A stretch of 9,561 bases of DNA from Actinomycetota bacterium (lineage in GTDB: Bacteria; Actinomycetota; Actinomycetes; S36-B12): assembly GCA_010029945.1 (NCBI GenBank), contig RGQW01000059.1:1-9561 (forward strand). Reading direction: 5' to 3'. The notes below the pieces were generated by a model. That model saw only the letters and a list, made by a program, of their open reading frames with translations. It had not been told where the DNA came from and made no database searches. Position 1 is the stretch's first letter. Each line of letters begins with the position of its first letter. Both the position numbers and the translations under genes were made by a program. Of this stretch, positions 1-6,348 are shown piece after piece.

Positions 1-171
1 CTCGTGCCGCTTCCCACCCTGGGCTTCGCGATTCAGGTAGTTCTGCAGATACGCCGGCGGATCGGTCCTATTCAAGTGAGGGAGCCTCGGTCGCGCGTCC
101 GTGATCGCCGTCTCATCGCCCACGGACTCCGCCCCGTCGGCTTGAACGTTCCTAATGTCCGATGCAGTCAT
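1..171 (-). CDS. Unrecognised protein, N-terminal 57 codons only (runs off the left edge)
   Basis: An open frame starts with ATG at 171 and reads to the window edge without a stop. Its ribosome site AGGAG (180-176) overlaps the TAG stop of the preceding dioxygenase gene, and only 7 bp separate the two genes, so it is very probably the third gene of the same minus-strand operon. The visible peptide begins MTASDIRNVQADG, is polar and acidic for about 30 residues, then becomes Pro/Arg/Tyr-rich (RPRLPHLNRTDPPAYLQNYL). It has no signal peptide, membrane segment or motif that I recognise. The leading stretch looks like a disordered tail before a folded domain. From context it could be an oxygenase component, transporter or accessory enzyme of aromatic catabolism, but nothing in these residues shows which. 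Confidence is high that it is a gene and nil for function. Confidence 0.7.
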   Translation of the reverse strand, partial: MTASDIRNVQADGAESVGDETAITDARPRLPHLNRTDPPAYLQNYLNREAQGGKRHE

Positions 172-178
172 CGCTCTC

Positions 179-1090
179 CTAGCTGTGCACCGTCAGGAAG
201 TGCTGATCGACAACGCCGTCGTAGTAGAAGATGGCGCGACCCATTTCCGCTTCCGTCCAGGTGATCGGTGGCTCCTCCGGATCCACTTGATATCCACCCG
301 TGAAAGCCTCGTTGCGATTGCCTGCCGGATCGAAAAAGTAGATGCAGTGCCCGCGCGTCGCGCCGTGTCGCGTTGGGTTCGTTTCGATGGGAACACCGTG
401 ATACGCCAGGACATCGGCGGTGTCTCGGATGGCCGTCCAGTCGTCGACCCAGAAGGCGAAGTGGTGAAGACCGCGGTCCTTGCCGGTGACAAGCGCGATG
501 TCGTGCGAGTGGTGCGAGCGCTCCAGCCACGTGGCGACCTGGAAACCATCGTCACCAACGACCTGCTCCGTGAGGTGGAAATCGAGAACTTCCTGCAGGA
601 AGGCGGTGTTACCCGCCACGTCTTCACATGTGATGAAGATGTGGTCCAACCGAGGTGGCGCGAAACCGACCATGTTGATCGGCTTGGGGGGCGGGTTCAC
701 TAACGGAAGCAGGTTGCCCACAATCTGCATTCCGAACACCAGCTCCATGACGTGCCCACTCGGCAACGTGAACCGAATCGCTTCGCCGTGACCCGGACCG
801 ATCTCACCAGCGGCATAGCGGACGACGTCCACACCCGCCTTAGCAAGCTTGTCCGTGTAGTAGTCGAGATCTTCGCGGTAACGAACCTTCCATCCCATGT
901 GGTTCAGGCCGTACGTCGGTTCGCTGGTCAAAATGACCGAGTGATGCTGTTGCTCATCCCAACATTTGAGGAAGACCCGATCTTGCTCGCGTGCGGTCTC
1001 GTATAGGCCGACGACTTCCGTGTAATAGGCGGTCGCCAACTCCAGGTCCGGAACCCGGACCTCGACATGCGATAGACGGAGAATTCCCAT
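179..1090 (-). CDS. dmpB: Catechol 2,3-dioxygenase, second of a tandem pair
   Basis: This 303-residue protein of the two-domain vicinal-oxygen-chelate (XylE/DmpB) family would cleave catechols extradiol to 2-hydroxymuconic semialdehydes in the cytoplasm, using Fe(II). Aligned by eye with XylE, the iron ligands are His150 (in PRLDH), His210 (in GLHHFAFW) and Glu261 (in GNRNEAF). The active-site residues are His196 (SHDIA), His242 (TRHG) and Tyr251 (IYFFDP). The length matches the family (XylE 307). The start is ATG at 1090; AAAGG overlaps the stop of the upstream dioxygenase gene and only 9 bp separate the genes, so they are co-transcribed and probably translationally coupled. About half of its residues match its neighbour by hand alignment, so this is an old duplication rather than a recent copy. 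The symbol denotes homology only; the substrate range is unknown. Confidence 0.95.
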   Translation of the reverse strand: MGILRLSHVEVRVPDLELATAYYTEVVGLYETAREQDRVFLKCWDEQQHHSVILTSEPTYGLNHMGWKVRYREDLDYYTDKLAKAGVDVVRYAAGEIGPGHGEAIRFTLPSGHVMELVFGMQIVGNLLPLVNPPPKPINMVGFAPPRLDHIFITCEDVAGNTAFLQEVLDFHLTEQVVGDDGFQVATWLERSHHSHDIALVTGKDRGLHHFAFWVDDWTAIRDTADVLAYHGVPIETNPTRHGATRGHCIYFFDPAGNRNEAFTGGYQVDPEEPPITWTEAEMGRAIFYYDGVVDQHFLTVHS

Positions 1091-1099
1091 AGCCGGCCT

Positions 1100-2008
1100 T
1101 TAGGTGTGCACCGTCATGAAGCGAGTGTTCAGTTCGCCTTCGTAGTAGAAGACGGCCCGGCCGATCTGATCCTCGGTCCACGTAATCGTCGGAAACTCCG
1201 GATCGGGCCGATAACCGCCGGTGAAGACTTCGTTACGGGTTCCCAGCGGGTCGAAGAAGTAGATCGTGTTGCCGCGGGTGATTCCATGGCGCGTCGGCCC
1301 GACGTCGATCTGAATGCCGTTGTACGCGAGGATGTCAGCCGAGCGGCGAACGTGGTCCCAGTCGTCCAACCACCAGGCGAAATGGTGCAGTCCCCCGTTC
1401 TTGCCGGTGACGATCGCAATGTCGTGAGGACTATCCGTCACCGTCAGCCAGGTGGCCGCTTGATGTCCCTGGCCGTCGAGGAGTTGTTCGGTCGTCCGGA
1501 AGCCGAAAATGTCTTCGAAGAACTTTGTCGAATCTCCTACTTCTTCCGCGGTGACCAGCAGGTGGTCGAGCCGCGGCGGCGCTATTCCCGGCAGGCCCTC
1601 GACGAAGGGGACGGGATTGACCGGCGACGTGGCTCGGCCCACCATCTCCAGATCGGCCACCAGTTCCATGACCTGACCTGAGGGAGTTTCGAACTGAATG
1701 GACTCGCCCTGGCCGACGCGCTCCCCCTTCGACACCCGGCGGACGGGAAATCCGTAGTTGAGGACGCGGCGCTCGAATTCCTCGAGATCGTCATCACGGT
1801 CGACCTTGAAGGACATGAGGTCGAAACCAACCCGGGGACCATAGATCAGCCGGAGCGAATGGTGGTTGGGCTCATCCCAGCACTTGAGGTAGACGGAGTT
1901 CTCGTCACGCTCCGTTTCCAGCATGCCGATGACTTCTGTGTAGTACGCCGTCGCGAGGTCGAGGTCGGTAACGGTCACATCGACGTGTGCCAACCGCTGC
2001 ATGCCCAT
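1100..2008 (-). CDS. dmpB: Catechol 2,3-dioxygenase, first of a tandem pair
   Basis: This 302-residue extradiol dioxygenase belongs to the same XylE/DmpB family as its downstream neighbour. Predicted iron ligands are His149 (PRLDH), His209 (GLHHFAWW) and Glu260 (GTRNEVF). Second-sphere residues are His195 (PHDIA), His241 (TRHG) and Tyr250 (IYFFDP), so the active site is complete. I chose the ATG at 2008 because a strong AAAGGAG (2025-2019) lies 10 bp upstream and the protein then begins MGMQRLAHVD, parallel to MGILRLSHVE in the paralogue. An upstream in-frame extension to 2131 has no family similarity. It is the first gene of the minus-strand operon and is transcribed divergently from the operon carrying the IclR regulator. 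Differences from the paralogue concentrate in the N-terminal domain and the linker (residues 51-110), which may mean different ring-substituent preference; that is inference. Confidence 0.95.
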   Translation of the reverse strand: MGMQRLAHVDVTVTDLDLATAYYTEVIGMLETERDENSVYLKCWDEPNHHSLRLIYGPRVGFDLMSFKVDRDDDLEEFERRVLNYGFPVRRVSKGERVGQGESIQFETPSGQVMELVADLEMVGRATSPVNPVPFVEGLPGIAPPRLDHLLVTAEEVGDSTKFFEDIFGFRTTEQLLDGQGHQAATWLTVTDSPHDIAIVTGKNGGLHHFAWWLDDWDHVRRSADILAYNGIQIDVGPTRHGITRGNTIYFFDPLGTRNEVFTGGYRPDPEFPTITWTEDQIGRAVFYYEGELNTRFMTVHT

Positions 2009-2024
2009 AAAACATCCGCTCCTT

Positions 2025-2040
2025 TGTGGGGCAGCCCACA
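2025..2040. promoter_or_regulatory. Perfect inverted repeat in the dioxygenase leader
   Basis: TGTGGG-GCAG-CCCACA has two perfect 6-bp arms and a 4-bp spacer. It abuts and overlaps by one base the AAAGGAG ribosome site of the first dioxygenase gene. It lies downstream of the candidate minus-strand promoter, so it would be in the mRNA leader. It could be an operator for the IclR protein or another regulator, or an RNA hairpin that affects translation start. The repeat is seen directly; its role is inference. Confidence 0.45.
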
Positions 2041-2060
2041 CCGTGGCTGACCTGGAGCAG

Positions 2061-2090
2061 ACCGTAGAAGGAAATTGTCCCGCATGTAAG
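2061..2090 (-). promoter_or_regulatory. Candidate promoter for the dioxygenase operon
   Basis: On the minus strand, CTTACA (2090-2085, 4 of 6 matches to TTGACA) and TACGGT (2066-2061, TANNNT type) are separated by 18 bp. This would start transcription near 2054 and give a leader of about 45 nt containing the inverted repeat at 2025-2040 and the ribosome site. An imperfect palindrome, GGAAATTGTCC (2070-2080, 4 of 5 pairs), lies in the spacer and is a candidate operator. The boxes are weak and were picked by eye. Confidence 0.3.
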
Positions 2091-2103
2091 TACGCCGTCC
2101 CAT

Positions 2104-2128
2104 CTAGCGGAACAGTCGCTGCTAGCCT
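2104..2128 (+). promoter_or_regulatory. Candidate -10 box and inverted repeat before the plus-strand operon
   Basis: TAGCCT (2123-2128) is a TANNNT-type -10 box placed 8 bp before the ATG at 2137. No Shine-Dalgarno sequence precedes that ATG, so the transcript may be leaderless, as is common in actinobacteria. The box overlaps the right arm of an inverted repeat, CTAGC (2104-2108) with GCTAG (2121-2125), inside which AGCG (2106-2109) and CGCT (2117-2120) also pair. A regulator bound there would block this promoter. No convincing -35 box was seen. Confidence 0.3.
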
Positions 2129-2136
2129 CACGCCCC

Positions 2137-2805
2137 ATGACCGAGCACGCCGGTCCCGAGCAGATGCGCTCCGCCATGGCCGAGTACGTCCAGGCCGTTC
2201 ATGGCGCCTATATCGACGCCGCCAACGCTCTTCCCCCCGGAGATCGCGCTCGATTGCCGCTCTTTGCCGCCAATACGTTCACCGTGATCGTCGCGGGAGC
2301 TCGGTATCTCCATGTACTCGCCACCACCGACAAGCTCCCGGCTCCGGCAGGTCCGGAGGTGTCCCTGGAACAGCAGCTCGACGACATGCACTGGACGCTT
2401 CGATTCTTCGACCCCGTCATCTCTCCCGGCCTCGGCCTCATCGACGAAACACTCGAACCGGCCCCCCAAGCGGTTCGCGAAACCCTCGGCATTCGATCGG
2501 TCGTCTATCACCTTTCCGTCCCGCCGGGCAGTGGGCTGTCTGCCCACCACGCGCAACACGCCGGCACCGGACTTGCGCATTCGCAGGCAGCCGCCGATCG
2601 GGACTTCACCACGATCGCACAACTTCGCCCCCGAGAAGGTTCCCTGGTGTCGGAGATGTATCAGGCCCATGTCAACGCCATGCCGAATGCCGCACGACTC
2701 CTCGCCGGTGCGCTGACAGGCACGACAGTTGCCGCGGACGACGTCGATGATCTCGACGTCATTCGACGCAACACGCTCGCGATTCTCCGGAGCGCGGAGC
2801 AATGA
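2137..2805 (+). CDS. Unrecognised 222-residue protein coupled to the IclR regulator gene
   Basis: I do not recognise this family. The protein has 222 residues with no signal peptide or clear membrane segment. It looks mostly helical at the N terminus (residues 8-30, 40-64) and the C terminus (170-221). Residues 128-150 form a Gly/Ser/His-rich stretch with His137, His138, His141 and His148, which could bind metal or simply be a loop. The ATG at 2137 is the first base of a possible leaderless message. Its TGA overlaps the ATG of the IclR gene (ATGA, 4 bp), so the two are translationally coupled. Strong G/C preference at third codon positions supports the plus strand. Being first in the operon and paired with the regulator suggests a pathway-specific role, for instance a co-regulator, substrate-binding protein or accessory enzyme. 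None of these is shown by sequence. Confidence 0.8.
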   Translation: MTEHAGPEQMRSAMAEYVQAVHGAYIDAANALPPGDRARLPLFAANTFTVIVAGARYLHVLATTDKLPAPAGPEVSLEQQLDDMHWTLRFFDPVISPGLGLIDETLEPAPQAVRETLGIRSVVYHLSVPPGSGLSAHHAQHAGTGLAHSQAAADRDFTTIAQLRPREGSLVSEMYQAHVNAMPNAARLLAGALTGTTVAADDVDDLDVIRRNTLAILRSAEQ

Positions 2806-3611
2806 CCGACACCCAAGAGCGACCCCAACGTGCACACTCGACGCTTTCCAGCGTCGCGAACGCTGCACGTCTTCTCAAAGAATTCAGCAAGGGAAATCGA
2901 GAACTCGGAGTCACGGAATTATCGCGGCGACTCGGAGTGGGAAAGAGCACGGCACATCGACTCGTCAACACACTCACCGAGGAGCGATTGCTCGAACAAG
3001 ATCCCGACACCGGTGCCTACCGTCTCGGGTTGGCCATGTACGAACTTGGAACATCCGTCTACTGGCACACCGACCTTCACGAGGCCTGCACACCCGTCCT
3101 AGAGCAGTTGCGGAACGCATCGAAGGAGACGGTCCAAGTTGCGGTACTCGACGGCCGCGAGGTTGTCTACGTCGAACGCAGAGAGAGCCCGCAAACACTG
3201 CGACTCTTCGGCCGCGTGGGTCACCGGAACGATGCCCACTGCACCAGCACCGGCAAGCTGCTACTGGCATGCCTATCTGCCGAAGAACTCGATACAAGGC
3301 TTCGAGGCTGGCGACTTCCCTCGAAAACCCCACACACCATCACCACTATCGAAGGCCTGCGCCGCGAGCTGCACGTCATCCAAGGACAGGGCTGGGCTCA
3401 GAACATCAACGAGGCCGAGATGGGTGTTGGGTCTGTGGCAGCACCCGTGCGCAATGGTTTCGGCGACGTGGTCGCGGCCGTCTCTATCGCAGGACCGGTG
3501 CAGCGCCTCGGCGGCGAATCACTCAAACGTTTCGCACGCCCATGCATCGATGCCGGATTGGCAATAAGTCGACGTCTCGGGTACCGAGACAGCAAAGGAG
3601 GAAGTCAGTGA
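2802..3611 (+). CDS. IclR-family transcriptional regulator
   Basis: This 269-residue protein has an N-terminal winged helix-turn-helix (about 12-75; recognition region around VTELSRRLGVGKSTAHRLVN, residues 37-56). A C-terminal IclR effector-binding domain follows (about 85-262), recognisable by VVYVERRES (121-129), the CTSTGK stretch (147-152, counterpart of the usual ATAxGK) and EMGVGSVAAPV (206-216). Family members bind palindromes as dimers or tetramers and often respond to aromatic acids or pathway intermediates. It probably controls the divergent promoters at 2009-2136, either as repressor or activator. It is internal to the operon: its ATG overlaps the previous gene by 4 bp, with GGAG upstream, and its TGA overlaps the GTG start of the hydratase by 4 bp. 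It would therefore be expressed with the genes it governs, allowing autoregulation. The effector is unknown. Confidence 0.93.
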   Translation: MTDTQERPQRAHSTLSSVANAARLLKEFSKGNRELGVTELSRRLGVGKSTAHRLVNTLTEERLLEQDPDTGAYRLGLAMYELGTSVYWHTDLHEACTPVLEQLRNASKETVQVAVLDGREVVYVERRESPQTLRLFGRVGHRNDAHCTSTGKLLLACLSAEELDTRLRGWRLPSKTPHTITTIEGLRRELHVIQGQGWAQNINEAEMGVGSVAAPVRNGFGDVVAAVSIAGPVQRLGGESLKRFARPCIDAGLAISRRLGYRDSKGGSQ

Positions 3612-4411
3612 CGTCACTTGACCGGCAGCAAGCGAAGGATTTCGCCGACGCCCTGCATGAGGCTCGTCGCACTCGAACGCCCATCGACCCGCTCACCGAG
3701 CACATGCCGGATCTGGGCATGGAGGACGGCTACGCCGTTCAACAGTTGCTCGTGGAACGACTCGTCGCCGATGGGGAGGTGATCTCCGGCTACAAGCTCG
3801 GCCTCACCTCTGCTCCGATGCAGCGCCTCCTCGGTGTCAACCAGCCGGACTTCAGCCCGATTTTCGCTAGCACCGTGCACGAAGACGGAGCGGACATTCG
3901 CGTCGATGCCTTCATCGCACCTCGAGTGGAGGCGGAGATTGCGGTGACACTGGACTCCGAGCTATCTGGTCCCCACTGCACCGCAGCTGACGTCTATCAG
4001 GCCACGCGCGGCCTCACCGCTGCTATCGAGATCGTGGACTCACGTATCCGCGATTGGAAGATCACGATCGCCGACACCGTTGCTGATTTGGCGAGCAACG
4101 GGGCCATTGCCCTCGGCAGTCGGGTCATCCCTCTGGATTCTGTGGACCCGCGGCTGATCGGAATGGTGTTCACCAAGAACGGAGACGTTGTGGCAACGGG
4201 AGCTGGCGCCGCGGCACTCGGAGATCCACTCGCCGCCGTCGCCTGGTTGGCGAACACCCTCGCGCCCCTCGGAGCACACCTACCGGCCGGCAGCGTCATC
4301 ATGACCGGAGCACTGCATGCCATGGTTCCCATCCAGGCGGGCGATACGTTCCGAGCCGAGTTCGATCACTTGGGACCCATCACATTGAAAGTCGTCGGAG
4401 AGGAGGAGTAG
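3608..4411 (+). CDS. dmpE: 2-hydroxypenta-2,4-dienoate (2-oxopent-4-enoate) hydratase
   Basis: This 267-residue enzyme of the MhpD/DmpE hydratase family adds water to 2-hydroxypenta-2,4-dienoate to give 4-hydroxy-2-oxovalerate. Divalent-metal ligands are predicted at Glu108 and Glu110 (RVEAEIAV) and Glu141 (AIEIVDSR), matching Glu106/108/139 of MhpD. Other family marks are GYKLGLTS (61-68), GVNQPDFSPIFA (76-87) and the C-terminal VIMTGALHAMVPIQAGD (230-246). GVNQPDF and RIRDW favour hydratase over decarboxylase. The start is GTG at 3608, with AAAGGAGG (3593-3600) upstream and a 4-bp GTGA overlap with the IclR stop. In-frame upstream ATGs back to 2729 read through the IclR gene in the wrong frame and are not used. 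The next gene follows with no gap. Confidence 0.95.
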   Translation: MTSLDRQQAKDFADALHEARRTRTPIDPLTEHMPDLGMEDGYAVQQLLVERLVADGEVISGYKLGLTSAPMQRLLGVNQPDFSPIFASTVHEDGADIRVDAFIAPRVEAEIAVTLDSELSGPHCTAADVYQATRGLTAAIEIVDSRIRDWKITIADTVADLASNGAIALGSRVIPLDSVDPRLIGMVFTKNGDVVATGAGAAALGDPLAAVAWLANTLAPLGAHLPAGSVIMTGALHAMVPIQAGDTFRAEFDHLGPITLKVVGEEE

Positions 4412-5323
4412 ATGGCACAGCGATGCGCAATCGTCGGCTCCGGGAACATCGGCACCGACCTGATGTACAAGATGCTGCGCAGCGACACGTTGGAGCTCGT
4501 CGCTCTCGTTGGCATCGACCCCGAAAGCGACGGCTTAGCTCGGGCGAAAGACAACGGGATTGAGGCTCCGCACTCGGGACCTCAGTGGGTTCTCGATAAC
4601 GCCGCAGACATCGACATGGTGTTCGACGCGACCAGCGCCTACGTCCATATGCGCCATTACGCGGACTACGCCTCCGCGGGCATCACCGCAATCGACCTGA
4701 CACCAGCGGCTCGCGGTCCTAAGGTCATCCCGCCCGTCAACTTGTACGAGCATCTCGATGCACCGAACATCAACATGGTGACGTGCGGAGGCCAAGCCAC
4801 CACACCCATGGTGTACGCCATTCGTCGCGTCATCGAGTCGCTTCCTTATGCCGAGATGGTCTCGACCGTGGCAAGTCGATCAGCCGGACCAGGAACCCGC
4901 CAAAACATTGATGAGTTCACCAAGACCACATCGACTGCCCTTCGGGAGATCGGCGGCGCAACGAAAAGCAAAGCCATCATCATCCTCAACCCGGCAGAGC
5001 CGCCCATCTTGATGCGCAACACGGTCTTTGCCGGCCTGCCCGAAGGATCAGACCATGAAGCCGTGCTCGATTCCGTTCACGAAATGGTCGATGAAGTCGC
5101 GCGCTACGTCCCCGGCTACCGGCTGAAGAATCCCCCGGTAGTGGAGACCGGCCCCTTCTTCACACCGGGTGGGGAGGTTCCTCATCGGGCCGTCGTGCTC
5201 CTGGAGGTGGAGGGTGCCGGTGACTACCTGCCGACCTACGCCGGCAACCTCGACATCATGACCGCCGCCGCGATGCGCGTTGGTGAAGCCATTGCGACCG
5301 CGAAATCGAAGGTGCCGGCATGA
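4412..5323 (+). CDS. dmpF: Acetaldehyde dehydrogenase, acylating (CoA-dependent)
   Basis: This 303-residue member of the DmpF/MhpF/BphJ family oxidises acetaldehyde with NAD+ and CoA to acetyl-CoA. It has an N-terminal Rossmann motif GSGNIGTDL (9-17). The catalytic cysteine is Cys125 in MVTCGGQAT, followed by the dimerisation/substrate domain with SRSAGPGTRQNIDEFT (about 155-170) and ending near TAAAMRVGEA. The length fits the family (about 300-316). ATG directly follows the TAG of the hydratase, with GGAGAGGAGG as ribosome site inside the hydratase end. It overlaps the aldolase gene by 4 bp. In known systems this enzyme forms a complex with the aldolase that channels toxic acetaldehyde; the coupled gene order fits that. 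Confidence 0.96.
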   Translation: MAQRCAIVGSGNIGTDLMYKMLRSDTLELVALVGIDPESDGLARAKDNGIEAPHSGPQWVLDNAADIDMVFDATSAYVHMRHYADYASAGITAIDLTPAARGPKVIPPVNLYEHLDAPNINMVTCGGQATTPMVYAIRRVIESLPYAEMVSTVASRSAGPGTRQNIDEFTKTTSTALREIGGATKSKAIIILNPAEPPILMRNTVFAGLPEGSDHEAVLDSVHEMVDEVARYVPGYRLKNPPVVETGPFFTPGGEVPHRAVVLLEVEGAGDYLPTYAGNLDIMTAAAMRVGEAIATAKSKVPA

Positions 5324-6348
5324 CGAATTCATCGGTTGACTACCGCCTTATCGACTCCACATTGCGCGATGGCTCGCACGCCATCAGCCATCAATACGAC
5401 GAAGACAACGTCATCGCCATCGTCAGAGGTCTCAGCGCCGCGGGTGTGCAGGTCATCGAAATCGCCCACGGTGACGGCTTGGGCGGCTCAAGCTTCAACT
5501 ACGGGTTCTCGAAGGTCGACGAGAAGGAATTGATCGCACGCGCATGCCAGGAAGCCGGCGACTCGACCATCGCATGCCTTCTACTACCGGGAGTTGGCCT
5601 CGCCGACGATCTCAAAGATGTCAAGGAGCTCGGTGTTGGGATGGCACGAATCGCAACCCACTGCACCGAAGCCGACATCAGTGAGCAGCACATTCAGATG
5701 GCCAAGAAGCTCGACATGGAAGCCATTGGGTTCTTGATGATGGCACACATGAACTCGCCCGAAGGCCTCGTCGAGCAGGCGTTGTTGATGCAGTCGTACG
5801 GGGCCGACGCCATCTACATCGCAGACTCTGCCGGAGCGATGACCACAGAGGACGTGCAGCGACGGGTGAGTGCCTTGGTGAAGGCCCTCGACATCCCGCT
5901 CGGGGTCCACGCGCACAACAATCTCGCGATGGCAGTGTCGAACTCGATCGCGGCCTACGAGGAAGGGGCCGCGAACCTCGACGGAACGAGTGCAGGCCTC
6001 GGCGCAGGCGCAGGTAACTGCCCGACCGAGATTCTGGCCGCGGTCTCGAACAAGTACGGAATCGAGACCGGTGTCGATGCGCTGAAGCTGATGGACGTGG
6101 CCGAGGAAGTGGTGCGGCCGATCATGCCTCGGCAACAGGTGATCGACCGGGCCGGACTGATTCTGGGTTACGCAGGCGTCTACGGCTCGTTCCTGCTGCA
6201 TGCCCAGAAAGCAGCCGAGCGTTATGACGTCCCGCAGGCGGAAATCCTCATGGAACTGGGGCGTCGCCAAGTCGTGGGGGGACAAGAAGACATGATCATC
6301 GACGTTGCGTTGGAACTAGCCCGAAAGCATGCGGAGGCGAACGAATGA
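5320..6348 (+). CDS. dmpG: 4-hydroxy-2-oxovalerate aldolase
   Basis: This 342-residue class II, metal-dependent aldolase of the DmpG/BphI family splits 4-hydroxy-2-oxovalerate into pyruvate and acetaldehyde. The TIM barrel starts with DSTLRDGSH (12-20), giving Arg16, Asp17 and the presumed catalytic base His20. Metal ligands His197 and His199 lie in GVHAHNN. The C-terminal domain (about 270-342) is the communication domain that contacts the acylating dehydrogenase. The full length agrees with the family (about 340-345). The ATG overlaps the stop of the acetaldehyde dehydrogenase (ATGA), which couples translation of the two partners. It ends in a 4-bp overlap with the decarboxylase gene. Nothing unusual is seen in the catalytic residues. 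Confidence 0.96.
   Translation: MTNSSVDYRLIDSTLRDGSHAISHQYDEDNVIAIVRGLSAAGVQVIEIAHGDGLGGSSFNYGFSKVDEKELIARACQEAGDSTIACLLLPGVGLADDLKDVKELGVGMARIATHCTEADISEQHIQMAKKLDMEAIGFLMMAHMNSPEGLVEQALLMQSYGADAIYIADSAGAMTTEDVQRRVSALVKALDIPLGVHAHNNLAMAVSNSIAAYEEGAANLDGTSAGLGAGAGNCPTEILAAVSNKYGIETGVDALKLMDVAEEVVRPIMPRQQVIDRAGLILGYAGVYGSFLLHAQKAAERYDVPQAEILMELGRRQVVGGQEDMIIDVALELARKHAEANE

Noticed and set aside
155..703. Plus-strand open frame (182 codons) opposite a dioxygenase
   Set aside because: It is a shadow of the dioxygenase gene and has no family features.
2009..2131. N-terminal extension of the first dioxygenase
   Set aside because: It would run across the control region and ribosome site. The paralogue and family start at the position corresponding to 2008.
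2128..2868. Minus-strand open frame (246 codons) opposite the 222-residue protein
   Set aside because: Its start lies inside the IclR gene. The plus-strand frame has the ATGA coupling and G/C-rich third positions.
2729..3607. Upstream in-frame extension of the hydratase frame (would give a 560-residue protein)
   Set aside because: The extension overlaps the IclR gene in another frame, is Arg/Thr/His-rich with no domain, and a strong ribosome site with GTG at 3608 gives a normal-length hydratase.
5584..6285. Minus-strand open frame (233 codons) opposite the aldolase
   Set aside because: It is antisense to a fully motif-supported aldolase and its composition is Arg/His/Cys-rich.
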